A DNA stretch of 64,000 nucleotides from Fodinibacter sp963747405 (GTDB lineage: Bacteria; Actinomycetota; Actinomycetes; Actinomycetales; Dermatophilaceae), in the NCBI GenBank assembly GCA_963747405.1, contig CAVVFG010000018.1:1-64000 (forward strand), written 5' to 3'. A model generated the notes under the pieces. It was not told the DNA's origin and did no database searches. It saw nothing but the letters and a program-made list of their open reading frames with translations. This document shows, piece after piece, positions 37,417 to 46,461 of this stretch. Each line of letters begins with the position of its first letter. Position 1 is the first letter of the stretch. Both the position numbers and the translations under genes were made by a program.

Positions 37417-38168
37417 GGCGTGGGGGGCTGCGACCTGGCCGCCGCGGCCCGCTCGGCCCGCGCGGCACGCGCGGCGCGCTTGCGCACCGCGCGTTCGCTG
37501 GTGCGACGCAGCCGGATCGCCTGGTGCAGGTAGTCGACGCCGGTCACCACCGTGACGGCGACCGCCGCACCGAGCACGATCGAGGCGAGCCACTCCCACA
37601 GGCCGGGGGACGGCAGGGTCCAGCGCGGGATGACGAACAGCCCGATGCCCAGCGTCTGCAGCAGGGTCTTGACCTTGCCGCCGCGACCGGCGGCCATCAC
37701 CCCGTGCCGGATGACCCAGAACCGCACCGCGGTGATCCCCCACTCGCGGACCAGCACCACGATGGTGACCCACCACCACACCTCGCCGATCATCGAGAGC
37801 CCGACCAGGGCCATCGTCACCAGGGCCTTGTCGGCGATGGGGTCGACGACCTTGCCGAAGTTGGTGACCAGCCCCCGGCTGCGGGCGAGGTCGCCGTCGA
37901 TCCGGTCGGTGATCATGGCCACGGTGAAGACGGCGAAGGCACCCCAGCGGTAGGGGGCCGACAGGCCGTCGTCGACGAGCAGCAGCCAGCCGAACACCGG
38001 CACGAGGAGCAGCCTGAGCATGGTGAGGTAGTTCGCGATGTTCCACGCGCTCGGGCCGGTGGCGGCCACGACCGGGCTGGCGGGGTCGACCCCGACCCGG
38101 TAGGGGTCGGCGGCGCGTCCCTCGGCGAGGGGGCCGGGGCGCACCGGGCGCCGGGGTTTGTCGCTCAT
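37413..38168 (-). CDS. pgsA: CDP-diacylglycerol-glycerol-3-phosphate 3-phosphatidyltransferase
   Basis: Makes phosphatidylglycerol phosphate in the membrane. The CDP-alcohol phosphatidyltransferase motif is intact: DRIDGDLARSRG with FGKVVDPIADK, and there are about five membrane segments. 251 residues, with a basic Arg/Ala-rich C-terminal tail. The ATG overlaps the rimO stop (ATGA), and the cinA start overlaps its own stop, so the operon is tightly coupled. Confidence 0.94.
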   Translation of the reverse strand: MSDKPRRPVRPGPLAEGRAADPYRVGVDPASPVVAATGPSAWNIANYLTMLRLLLVPVFGWLLLVDDGLSAPYRWGAFAVFTVAMITDRIDGDLARSRGLVTNFGKVVDPIADKALVTMALVGLSMIGEVWWWVTIVVLVREWGITAVRFWVIRHGVMAAGRGGKVKTLLQTLGIGLFVIPRWTLPSPGLWEWLASIVLGAAVAVTVVTGVDYLHQAIRLRRTSERAVRKRAARAARAERAAAARSQPPTP

Positions 38169-39589
38169 CGGCTGTCCACGACCAGGTCGACCCCGACGGC
38201 GTCGACGACCACGCCCTCGACGAACGAGCCCACGACCGGCAGCTCCGCCCCGGGCCCGGCCCGCAGCAGGCACACGCCGTCGACGTCGGGGCCCTGGTGC
38301 TCGGCCCGGCCCACAGCCACCGTGGGGTCCTCGTCGTCGTGCTCCTCGACGAGCACCACGACCCGCTCCCCCACCCGCTCGAGCGCCCGCTGGGTGGTCA
38401 GCTGCTCGACGAGTGAGGTCAGCCGCTCGACCCGCTGCGCGACGACGGCCTCGGGCAGGGTGCCGTCGAGGCCCTCGGCCTCGGTGCCGTCCTCGTCGGA
38501 GTAACCGAAGACGCCGACCACGTCTAGCCGGGCGGCCACGAGGAATCGCTCCAGCTCGTCGACGTCGGCCTCGGTCTCGCCCGGGAAGCCGACGATGACG
38601 TTGCTGCGCACCCCGGCCAGCGGCTCACGGGCCCGGACCCGCTCGATGAGCTCCAGGAACGGCTCGGTGCCACCGAAGCGGCGCATCCGGCGCAGCACGG
38701 TGGGCGAGGCGTGCTGGAAGGACAGGTCGTACCACGGCATCACGGCGGGCAGGGCCGCCATCGCCTCGAGCAGGCCCGGCCGCACCTCCGCCGGCTGCAG
38801 GTAGCTCACCCGCACCCGCTCGACGCCCTCCACGGCGGTCAGCTCGGGCAGCAGCTTCTCGAGCAGCGCGAGGTCGCCGAGGTCCTTGCCGTATGAGGTG
38901 GAGTTCTCCGAGACCAGGAACAGCTCGCGCGCGCCCTGCTCCCCCAGCCACCGCGCCTCGGCGACGACGTCGGTGGGCCGGCGCGACACGAACGACCCGC
39001 GGAACATGGGGATGGCGCAGAACGAGCACCGCCGGTCGCAGCCGCTGGCGATCTTCAGCGGCGCCCACGGGCGGGCGTCGAGCCGCGCGCGCACGAACTG
39101 CTCGGCGTCGCCGTGGCCCGGCAGCGCCACGCCGCCCGCGACGTCCGCGCGGTCGACCGGCGACAGCGGCAACAGCCTGCGCCGGTCGGACGGCACGTGG
39201 GATGCCGGCCGCGCACCGCCGAGGACGGCGGTCAGGTGGCTGGACATGTCGCGGTAGGAGTCGAAGCCGAGCACGGCGTCGGCGTCGGGCAGCTCGTCGG
39301 CCAGGGTCTGGCCGTAGCGCTCGGCGAGGCAGCCCACGGCGACGACGGCCCGGGTCCGCCCGGTCTGCTTGAGGTCCGCCGCCTCGAGGAGCGTGTCGAT
39401 GGAGTCCTTCTTGGCCTGCTCGACGAACCCGCAGGTGTTGACCACCGCGACGTCGGCGTCGGCGGCGTCGTCGACGAGGGTCCACCCCTCGGCGGCGAGG
39501 CGGCCCGCGAGCTCCTCGGAGTCGACCTCGTTGCGGGTGCACCCGAGGGTGACCATCGCGACGCTGCCGCGGCTCGAGGAGGACGCCAT
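38165..39589 (-). CDS. rimO: Ribosomal protein S12 methylthiotransferase
   Basis: Radical-SAM enzyme adding a methylthio group to the conserved aspartate of ribosomal protein S12. The MTTase domain has cysteines in TLGCTRNEVDSE, NTCGFVEQAK and VGCLAERYG; the radical-SAM motif is CDRRCSFCAIP with the RimO-type FRGSF following; a TRAM-like C-terminal domain is present. 474 residues. First gene of the rimO-pgsA-cinA-clgR operon; closely similar in fold to miaB but distinct in the GCTRN motif. Confidence 0.96.
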   Translation of the reverse strand: MASSSSRGSVAMVTLGCTRNEVDSEELAGRLAAEGWTLVDDAADADVAVVNTCGFVEQAKKDSIDTLLEAADLKQTGRTRAVVAVGCLAERYGQTLADELPDADAVLGFDSYRDMSSHLTAVLGGARPASHVPSDRRRLLPLSPVDRADVAGGVALPGHGDAEQFVRARLDARPWAPLKIASGCDRRCSFCAIPMFRGSFVSRRPTDVVAEARWLGEQGARELFLVSENSTSYGKDLGDLALLEKLLPELTAVEGVERVRVSYLQPAEVRPGLLEAMAALPAVMPWYDLSFQHASPTVLRRMRRFGGTEPFLELIERVRAREPLAGVRSNVIVGFPGETEADVDELERFLVAARLDVVGVFGYSDEDGTEAEGLDGTLPEAVVAQRVERLTSLVEQLTTQRALERVGERVVVLVEEHDDEDPTVAVGRAEHQGPDVDGVCLLRAGPGAELPVVGSFVEGVVVDAVGVDLVVDSR

Positions 39590-39647
39590 ACCGCCACTCT
39601 AGTTGCGTCCCGGCCCTGCCTCGCTCTGTCCGAGTAGGGTCACGCGC

Positions 39648-40844
39648 ATGCCCACGGACACCCCCGCCCGGATCCGCGACCTCCTCGCTGCGCACCCCGT
39701 GGTCGACGGGCACAACGACCTCCCCTGGGAGGCGCGTGAGCGTGCCGGCTACGACTGGGACCGGCTCGACATCTCCCGGAGCGGGTGCCCCACCCACACC
39801 GACCTCCCCCGCCTGCGGAACGGTGGCGTGGGGGCCCAGTTCTGGTCGGTCTTCGTGCCCGCGACGCTGCAGGGGGACGCCGCGGTGACCGCCACCCTGG
39901 AGCAGGTCGACGCCGTGCACGCCATGGTGGCGCGGTATGCCGGCGAGCTCGCCCTGGCCACCACCCGCGGGGACGTCGAGCGCGCCTGGGCGCACGGCCG
40001 GATCGCCTCGCTGGTCGGGGCGGAGGGGGGCCACAGCATCGACTCCTCGCTCGGGGTGCTGCGGATGCTGCACGCCCTGGGCGTCCGCTACCTCACCCTC
40101 ACGCACAACGACAACGTTCCCTGGGCCGACTCGGCCACCGACGAGCCGGTGCTCGGCGGGCTCTCGGCGTTCGGTGCCGAGGTGGTGCGCGAGATGAACC
40201 GGCTGGGGATGCTGGTCGACCTCTCGCACGTCTCGGCCGGCACGATGCACGACGCGCTCGAGGTCGCGCAGGCGCCCGTGCTGTTCTCGCACTCCTCGGC
40301 CCGGGCGGTGTGCGACCACCCCCGCAACGTGCCCGACGACGTGCTCGCCCGGCTCGCCGACAACGGCGGCGCCTGCCTGGTCACCTTCGTGCCGAAGTTC
40401 GTGTCACCCGCCGTGCGCGAGTGGGACCTGGAGACCAGGGATGCCGCCGCGCGGGCCGGGGTCGACCCGCGCGACGACGACGCGTACCAGGCGTTCGTCG
40501 ACGAGCGGGCGACCAACCACCCGGCTCCGCGGGCGACGATCGACGACGTCGTCGCGCACTGCGAGCACGTGCGCGAGGTGGCCGGGCGCGAGCACGTCGG
40601 GCTCGGCGGTGACTACGACGGGGTCGACGCGCAGCCGCTCGGGCTCGAGGACGTCACCGGGTACCCGCGCTTGCTCGCCGCCCTGGCCGACCGCGGCTGG
40701 AGCGACGCCGACCTGGCCGCCCTGGCCGGCGGGAACGCCCTGCGGGTGCTCGGCGAGGCCGAACGACGCGCGGGCGAGATCGCGCGCACCCGCGGGCCGA
40801 GCCTGGCCCGGATCCAGGAGCTCGACGGGGTGACGGCGCTGTAG
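39648..40844 (+). CDS. Membrane dipeptidase family (M19) dipeptidase
   Basis: A 398-residue M19 zinc dipeptidase. Ligand motifs are visible: VVDGHNDLPWE (His, Asp), VGAEGGHSID (bridging Glu), VDLSHVSAGTM and LFSHSSAR (His), and GLGGDYDGVDA (Asp). No signal peptide or lipid anchor is seen, so it is probably cytoplasmic. It may hydrolyse dipeptides, possibly including D-amino acids. The ATG starting MPTDTPARIRDLL is preferred over a GTG-like start 45 bases upstream. Divergent from rimO. Confidence 0.9.
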   Translation: MPTDTPARIRDLLAAHPVVDGHNDLPWEARERAGYDWDRLDISRSGCPTHTDLPRLRNGGVGAQFWSVFVPATLQGDAAVTATLEQVDAVHAMVARYAGELALATTRGDVERAWAHGRIASLVGAEGGHSIDSSLGVLRMLHALGVRYLTLTHNDNVPWADSATDEPVLGGLSAFGAEVVREMNRLGMLVDLSHVSAGTMHDALEVAQAPVLFSHSSARAVCDHPRNVPDDVLARLADNGGACLVTFVPKFVSPAVREWDLETRDAAARAGVDPRDDDAYQAFVDERATNHPAPRATIDDVVAHCEHVREVAGREHVGLGGDYDGVDAQPLGLEDVTGYPRLLAALADRGWSDADLAALAGGNALRVLGEAERRAGEIARTRGPSLARIQELDGVTAL

Positions 40845-40854
40845 CCGTGGCGGG

Positions 40855-41562
40855 TCACTGCCGCGAGCGGATCACGGTGAGCGCGACGAGGCGGGAGATG
40901 ACCATCGCGATGTACATGACTCCCCCGAACTGCTCGACCGTGCTGACCGCTCGGGCCTGCGGCAGGATCGGCCCGACGTCGCTCAGGCCCACGCTGGTGA
41001 GCACCGCGCCGGAGTAGTAGAGCAACTCGAGGAAGCTGCGCTGGCCCGGCCCGTCGAACGCCGTGAACGACCCGTTCCACACCTCCTGGATGGCGAGGTA
41101 GATGTAGGCGAAGGCGAAGACGAGCACCGTGAAGCACGCGGCCACGGCGAACAGCTCGTCCTTGGTGACCCAGGAGTCCTCGAACATGTACGAGATCAGC
41201 GCGTAGGCCGTGTAGAAGTAGAAGACCGCCAGCGCGGCGTGGGCCAGCACGAGGATGGTCGACCGCTCGTCGAACAGGCTCCAGATCTCGAAGACCGCCG
41301 CTGGCAGGGCCAGGGTGACCGAGAGCCAGGTCAGCGCGGGGGTGCTGCGCACCGTGAACACCGCCGTGATCAGCGCCGAGAGGCTGAGCAGCGAGATCAC
41401 CGCCCGCCCCCAGTCGGAGGTCTCGAGGGCCGGAAGCAGCAGGATGACGAGGATCTGCACGGCGAGCAGGAACGCCGAGGGCTGCTTGCGCAGGGTGGCC
41501 CGCCAGCGTGCCGTGCGGGACGGGTCGTCCCGGAGGTCCTCCCACATGGTCGTCATGGCCAC
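40855..41562 (-). CDS. Two-pore-helix ion channel-like membrane protein with altered filter
   Basis: A 235-residue protein with about six hydrophobic segments. The last two flank a pore-like segment LYYSGAVLTSVGLSDVGP, so the fold is that of the Ion_trans_2/K+ channel family. The selectivity filter normally TVGYGD is here SVGLSD, with Tyr and Gly replaced. A normal K+ channel is therefore doubtful. The start may be the GTG used here or an ATG two codons on. Lies between the convergent dipeptidase and the upstream ftsK on the same strand. Confidence 0.7.
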   Translation of the reverse strand: MAMTTMWEDLRDDPSRTARWRATLRKQPSAFLLAVQILVILLLPALETSDWGRAVISLLSLSALITAVFTVRSTPALTWLSVTLALPAAVFEIWSLFDERSTILVLAHAALAVFYFYTAYALISYMFEDSWVTKDELFAVAACFTVLVFAFAYIYLAIQEVWNGSFTAFDGPGQRSFLELLYYSGAVLTSVGLSDVGPILPQARAVSTVEQFGGVMYIAMVISRLVALTVIRSRQ

Positions 41563-41619
41563 ACTGTAGGGGCGGCGTGATGTGGACGTCGGTCTGCCGA
41601 GCGAGCGGAGACGGCCCGG

Positions 41620-44277
41620 TCACCGGCGGCCGGTGAGCTCCCAGGCGTCCTCGTCGGGCTCGTCGTCGCCGTACTCGATCGCCTGGGGGCGCGACGCCAG
41701 GTCGGCGGCGACGGCATCCCCGGAGTAGCCGGGAAGCGCCACCTCGGGGGTGTCGTCGGTGACCACGGGCGGGTCCGGGTCGGCGAACGGCTCGGGAACG
41801 TCCTCGCCGCGCAGCAGCGCGAGGGTGGTCGGCAGGTCGTCGGGCTTGACGAGCACGTCGCGGGCCTTGGAGCCCTCGGAGGGACCCACCACGCCGCGCG
41901 ACTCGAGCAGGTCCATCAGCCGGCCGGCCTTGGCGAACCCGACCCGCAGCTTGCGCTGGAGCATCGAGGTCGAGCCGAACTGCGTGGTGACCACCAGCTC
42001 GGTCGCCTGCAGCAGCAGGTCGAGGTCGTCGCCGATGTCGTCCTCGACCACCTTCTTGGCGGCCACCACGGTGACGTCGTCGCGGTAGCGCGGCTTGAGC
42101 TGCTCGGTGACGTGCTTGACCACCGCGTGGATCTCGGACTCGGTGACCCACGCGCCCTGCACCCGCATCGGCTTGCTGGCACCACTGGGTAGGAAGAGCG
42201 CGTCGCCCTGCCCGATCAGCTTCTCGGCGCCGGGCTGGTCGAGCACCACGCGCGAGTCGGTGACGCTGGAGGTCGCGAACGCCATCCGGCTCGGGACGTT
42301 GGCCTTGATCAGGCCGGTGACCACGTCGACGCTGGGCCGCTGGGTCGCGAGCACGAGGTGGATGCCGGCCGCGCGGGCCAGCTGGGTGATCCGGACGATC
42401 GACTCCTCGACGTCGCGGGGGGCGACCATCATCAGGTCGGCGAGCTCGTCGACGACGATGAGCAGGTAGGGGTAGGGCGTGATGACCCGCTGCGAGCCCG
42501 GCGGCGGCTTGACCGTGCCGGCGCGCACCGCCTTGTTGAACTCGTCGACGTGCTTGAACCCGTAGTGGGCCAGGTCGTCGTACCGGGTGTCCATCTCGCG
42601 CACGACCCACTGCAGGGCCTCGGCGGCCTTCTTGGGGTTGGTGATGATCGGGGTGATGAGGTGCGGGATGCCCTCGTAGGCCGTGAGCTCGACCCGCTTG
42701 GGGTCGACGAGCACGAGCCGCACCTCGTCGGGGGTCGAGCGCATCAGGATCGAGGTGATCATCGAGTTGACGAAGCTCGACTTGCCCGCGCCGGTGGCGC
42801 CCGCCACGAGCAGGTGCGGCATCTTGGCGAGGTTGGCGATGACGTAGCCGCCCTCGACGTCCTTGCCCACGCCCATGACCATCGGGTGGTCGTTGGCGCG
42901 GGCCACCTGGCTTCGCAGCACGTCGCCGAGGCTGACCTTCTCGCGGTCGGTGTTGGGGATCTCTATGCCGATCGCGGACTTGCCGGGGATCGGGCTGAGG
43001 ATGCGCACGTCGGCGGAGGCGACGGCGTACGCGATGTTCTTCGACAGTGCGGTGACCCGCTCGACCTTGATGCCGGGGCCGAGCTCGACCTCGTAGCGGG
43101 TGACGGTGGGGCCGCGGCTGAAGCCGGTGACCTGGGCGTCGATCTCGAACTGGTCGAGCACCGTCGTGAGCGACTCGACGACACGGTCGTTGGCGGCGCT
43201 GCGGGCGCGGTGCGGGCTGCCCGGCTCGAGGATGGCGGCATCGGGCAGCGTGTAGGTGACGTCACCGGCGAGCGAGAGCTGCTCGACGCGCTGCGGGATG
43301 GCGGCCGTCGGCGGCGCCTCGAGGGGTGCGCGGTCGGCGACCGGTCCGCGGGCGGCGGGGGCGGCCGCCGGGTCGGCGACGGGGGCCGGGCTCGGGCGCT
43401 TCTGCCCCGGGCGCAGCCGCCGGCCGGTGACCGGGTCGACCACGGCGGCCTGCTCGAACGCCTCGTCACCGACCCGGGGACCGTCGACGTCGGATGCCGC
43501 ACCGCGCCGCCCGCGGCGGCGGGAGGTGGGCTCGCAGGTCGCCTCGGTGGGCTCCTCGACCGGGTGCCCGGTGAGCCGGTTGACGGTGGCGCGCAGCCGC
43601 TCGGGCACCTGGTGCAGCGGTGTCGCGGTGATGACCAGCAGCCCGAACAGTCCGAGCAGGAGCAGCAGCGGCACGGTGCCGTAGACCGAGACGGCCGCCT
43701 CGAGCGGGCTGGACGCGAGGAAGCCGATGATGCCGCCGGCGGCGCGCATGCCGTCGGCGCCTTCGGGCGGGGTCGGGATGGCGGCGGACACGTGGGCCAG
43801 GCCGCAGGCGGCGAACGCGAGGGCCGTGGTGCCCACGGCCGCGCGCGAGGTGGCGGGGTCCTCCTTCGGCGCACGCAGCATCCGGATACCGAAGGCGAGC
43901 AGCACCAGCGGCACGGCGTAGCCGATCTTGCCGAAGGTGCCGGCGACGACGGCGTGCACGACGGTTCCGACGGCGCCCGGCATCCCCCACCACTCGCGGG
44001 CGGCGACGACGACGGCGAGGGCGACGAGCAGCAGCCCGAGCCCGTCACGGCGGTGCTCGGGCTCGAGGTCGCGCCCGGTGTCGCCGACCTTGCGGGCGAC
44101 GGCGCCGGTGGCATGGGCCAGGCCCATCCAGGTGCGCTGCACGGCCCGCAGCGGCAGCGGCAGCGCACGGGAGCGGGTGCGGGCCGGTCCGGTGCGCGGG
44201 CGCGCAGTGGGTCGCCGGTTCGCCGGCCGGGACCTGGAGCTCCGGCCGCGCGCCGAGGAGGACGTGCGAGTCGCCAT
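41620..44277 (-). CDS. ftsK: DNA translocase FtsK
   Basis: Septal DNA pump that segregates chromosome termini at division. The 885-residue protein has a basic, Arg/Ser-rich N-terminus, four membrane helices between about residues 75 and 215, a charged Pro/Ala linker, then the RecA-like motor with Walker A GATGAGKSS near residue 490 and Walker B LLIVVDELADLM near 605. A winged-helix gamma domain near the C-terminus (TSMLQRKLRVGFAKAGRLMD) reads the polar KOPS-like sequences. Normal FtsK/SpoIIIE architecture for an actinobacterium. Confidence 0.97.
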   Translation of the reverse strand: MATRTSSSARGRSSRSRPANRRPTARPRTGPARTRSRALPLPLRAVQRTWMGLAHATGAVARKVGDTGRDLEPEHRRDGLGLLLVALAVVVAAREWWGMPGAVGTVVHAVVAGTFGKIGYAVPLVLLAFGIRMLRAPKEDPATSRAAVGTTALAFAACGLAHVSAAIPTPPEGADGMRAAGGIIGFLASSPLEAAVSVYGTVPLLLLLGLFGLLVITATPLHQVPERLRATVNRLTGHPVEEPTEATCEPTSRRRGRRGAASDVDGPRVGDEAFEQAAVVDPVTGRRLRPGQKRPSPAPVADPAAAPAARGPVADRAPLEAPPTAAIPQRVEQLSLAGDVTYTLPDAAILEPGSPHRARSAANDRVVESLTTVLDQFEIDAQVTGFSRGPTVTRYEVELGPGIKVERVTALSKNIAYAVASADVRILSPIPGKSAIGIEIPNTDREKVSLGDVLRSQVARANDHPMVMGVGKDVEGGYVIANLAKMPHLLVAGATGAGKSSFVNSMITSILMRSTPDEVRLVLVDPKRVELTAYEGIPHLITPIITNPKKAAEALQWVVREMDTRYDDLAHYGFKHVDEFNKAVRAGTVKPPPGSQRVITPYPYLLIVVDELADLMMVAPRDVEESIVRITQLARAAGIHLVLATQRPSVDVVTGLIKANVPSRMAFATSSVTDSRVVLDQPGAEKLIGQGDALFLPSGASKPMRVQGAWVTESEIHAVVKHVTEQLKPRYRDDVTVVAAKKVVEDDIGDDLDLLLQATELVVTTQFGSTSMLQRKLRVGFAKAGRLMDLLESRGVVGPSEGSKARDVLVKPDDLPTTLALLRGEDVPEPFADPDPPVVTDDTPEVALPGYSGDAVAADLASRPQAIEYGDDEPDEDAWELTGRR

Positions 44278-44379
44278 GGTCGCAGGCTAGTCGACAGCCC
44301 CACCTGACTCAGGCGTCACACGCGGCACCGTGGTGACATTCGCCCACACCGGCCGGCGCGGCGGACCGCCCCGCAACGA

Positions 44380-44429
44380 GGTCCGCGCCCGGACGGGTGC
44401 CTGCGTGGGCACTCATCCGGGCGCGGACC
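44380..44429. terminator. Long hairpin between rnj and ftsK
   Basis: Two 22-base arms starting GGTCCGCGCCCGGA and ending TCCGGGCGCGGACC pair with only two non-Watson-Crick positions around a six-base loop TGCGTG. It lies in a 498-base gene-free stretch, about 350 bases past the rnj stop. It may stop rnj read-through or form part of a structured leader or RNA. No U-run follows on either strand. Confidence 0.7.
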
Positions 44430-44528
44430 CGGTCTTACCCGCCCCCCTGCAAGGCGGATATGACCGGCGACGCCTGACGATACTGCTGTCGGAGCGTCGG
44501 TGTCGCGAACTGTCGTGAAGAGCAGCTC

Positions 44529-44570
44529 TTGACGTTCATCTGACCGTGACTTTACCTTGCCTTTACCTTT
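44529..44570 (+). promoter_or_regulatory. Candidate promoter with 11-bp-spaced direct repeats
   Basis: TTGACG, 17 bases, then TTACCT resemble sigma-70-type -35 and -10 boxes facing the 3' end of rnj. The -10 region overlaps a direct repeat TTTACCTT at 44551 and again at 44562, an 11-base period typical of OmpR-family response-regulator sites. This is an AT-richer island. No gene is obvious downstream on this strand within 200 bases, so the product would be an RNA or nothing. Confidence 0.35.
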
Positions 44571-44775
44571 GGCGCACGGGTTTGGCGGCTCCTGCACCGG
44601 CGTGTCGCGGCTGGGATCCGTCGATTTCGACGCCCGAACCTGCGGAACCAGCAGCACCGTGCGTACGAGCGTGACGGGTGTGACGGGGGTTGCCGCCTGG
44701 GGCCACCCGATCCGCCGATCCGGCGGCCCCGCACCCACCGGGCGACGGGATCCGAAGGCCGTGGCCGGGCCGGGG

Positions 44776-46461
44776 TCAGGCCTGGATGACAGTCGGGATG
44801 ATCATCGGCCTGCGGCGGATCTTGCGGCCCACCCACCCGCCGACCGAGCGGCGGATGACCTGCTGCAGCTGGTACGCGTCGGTGACCCCACCGGCCGTGG
44901 CCTCGTCGAGGGCCGCCACCAGCTGCGGCATCACGTCGTCGAACACGACGTCGTCCTCGACGAAGCCGCGGGCGGTGATCTCGGGGCCGGCGACGACCTT
45001 GCCGGTCATCGAGTCGACCACGACGGTCACCGAGATGAAGCCCTCGTCGCGCAGGATCTGGCGGTCCTTGAGCAGCGTCTCGTCGGCCTCCCCCACGGAC
45101 GCGCCGTCGACGTACACGTAGCCGCACGGCACGGCACCCGCGATCGCCGCTCTGCCGCCGACGAGGTCGACCACCACGCCGTCCTCGGCGACGACGACGC
45201 GGTTGCGGGGGACGCCGGTGGCGACCGCGAGCTCGGCGTTGGCGACGAGGTGGCGCCACTCGCCGTGCACGGGCATCACGTTGCGGGGCTGGACGATGTT
45301 GTAGCAGTAGAGCAGCTCGCCGGCGCTGGCGTGTCCCGAGACGTGCACCCTGGCGTTGCCCTTGTGCACCACGGTGGCGCCCAGGCGCATCAACCCGTTG
45401 ATGACGCGGTAGACGGCGTTCTCGTTGCCGGGGATCAGCGAGCTCGCGAGCAGCACCGTGTCGCCCCGGCCGACATCGATGCGGTGGTCGCGGTTGGCCA
45501 TCCGCGAGAGCGCGGCCATCGGCTCGCCCTGGCTGCCGGTGCAGATCAGCACGACCTGGTCGTCGGCGAGGTCGTCGAGCTTCTTGACGTCGACCAGCAC
45601 GCCGTCGGGCACGTGCAGGTAGCCCAGGTCGGCGGCGATGCCCATGTTGCGCACCATCGAGCGCCCCACCATGGCGACCTTGCGACCGGCCTTCTGCGCG
45701 GCATCCAGCACCTGCTGCACCCGGTGCACGTGCGAGGAGAAGCAGGCCACGATGATCCGGCGCTCGGCGTGCCGGAACACCTTGTCGATCGCCGAGGAGA
45801 TGTCGCGCTCCGGCGTGGTGAAGCCGGGCACCTCCGCGTTGGTGGAGTCGGTGAGGAAGAGGTCGACGCCCTCCTCACCCAGCCGCGCGAACGCCCGCAG
45901 GTCGGTGAGCCGGCCGTCGAGCGGCAGCTGGTCCATCTTGAAGTCGCCGGTGTGCAGCAGGGTGCCGCCGGAGGTGCGCACGGCGACGGCGAGTGCATCG
46001 GGGATCGAGTGGTTGACGGCCACGAACTCGCAGTCGAAGGCGCCGAGCCGCTCGCGGTCACCCTCGCGGACCGCGAGGGTGACCGGCTGGATGCGGTGCT
46101 CCGTGAGCTTGGCCTCGACCAGGGCGAGGGTGAGCGTCGAGCCGACCAGCGGGAGGTCGGGCTTGAGGCGCAGCAGGTAGGGCACGGCGCCGATGTGGTC
46201 CTCGTGCCCGTGGGTGAGGATGACCGCCTGCACGGCGTCGAGCCGGTCCTCGATGGACGAGAAGTCGGGGAGGATCAGGTCGATGCCGGGGTGGTGGTCG
46301 TCGGGGAAGAGCACGCCGCAGTCGATGACCAGCAACTGGCCGCGGTGCTCGACCACCGTCATGTTGCGGCCGATCTCGCCGAGGCCGCCCAGCGCGACGA
46401 CGCGCACTGCGCCGTCGGCAAGGGGGCCGGGAGGCTCGAGCTCGGGGTGCGGGTGGCTCAT
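44776..46461 (-). CDS. rnj: Ribonuclease J
   Basis: Metallo-beta-lactamase/beta-CASP RNase with 5'-3' exo- and endonuclease activity, central to mRNA and rRNA processing in actinobacteria. Zn ligands appear in ILTHGHEDHIGA, in LHTGDFKMD and in VSGHASAGE. 561 residues. The ATG starting MSHPHPELEPP overlaps the dapA stop (ATGA), the usual dapA-rnj operon. Confidence 0.97.
   Translation of the reverse strand: MSHPHPELEPPGPLADGAVRVVALGGLGEIGRNMTVVEHRGQLLVIDCGVLFPDDHHPGIDLILPDFSSIEDRLDAVQAVILTHGHEDHIGAVPYLLRLKPDLPLVGSTLTLALVEAKLTEHRIQPVTLAVREGDRERLGAFDCEFVAVNHSIPDALAVAVRTSGGTLLHTGDFKMDQLPLDGRLTDLRAFARLGEEGVDLFLTDSTNAEVPGFTTPERDISSAIDKVFRHAERRIIVACFSSHVHRVQQVLDAAQKAGRKVAMVGRSMVRNMGIAADLGYLHVPDGVLVDVKKLDDLADDQVVLICTGSQGEPMAALSRMANRDHRIDVGRGDTVLLASSLIPGNENAVYRVINGLMRLGATVVHKGNARVHVSGHASAGELLYCYNIVQPRNVMPVHGEWRHLVANAELAVATGVPRNRVVVAEDGVVVDLVGGRAAIAGAVPCGYVYVDGASVGEADETLLKDRQILRDEGFISVTVVVDSMTGKVVAGPEITARGFVEDDVVFDDVMPQLVAALDEATAGGVTDAYQLQQVIRRSVGGWVGRKIRRRPMIIPTVIQA

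Noticed and set aside
44316..44738. A 140-codon open frame on the minus strand in the ftsK-rnj gap
   Set aside because: Composition is like intergenic sequence, it spans the long hairpin, and no start signal or family similarity was seen.
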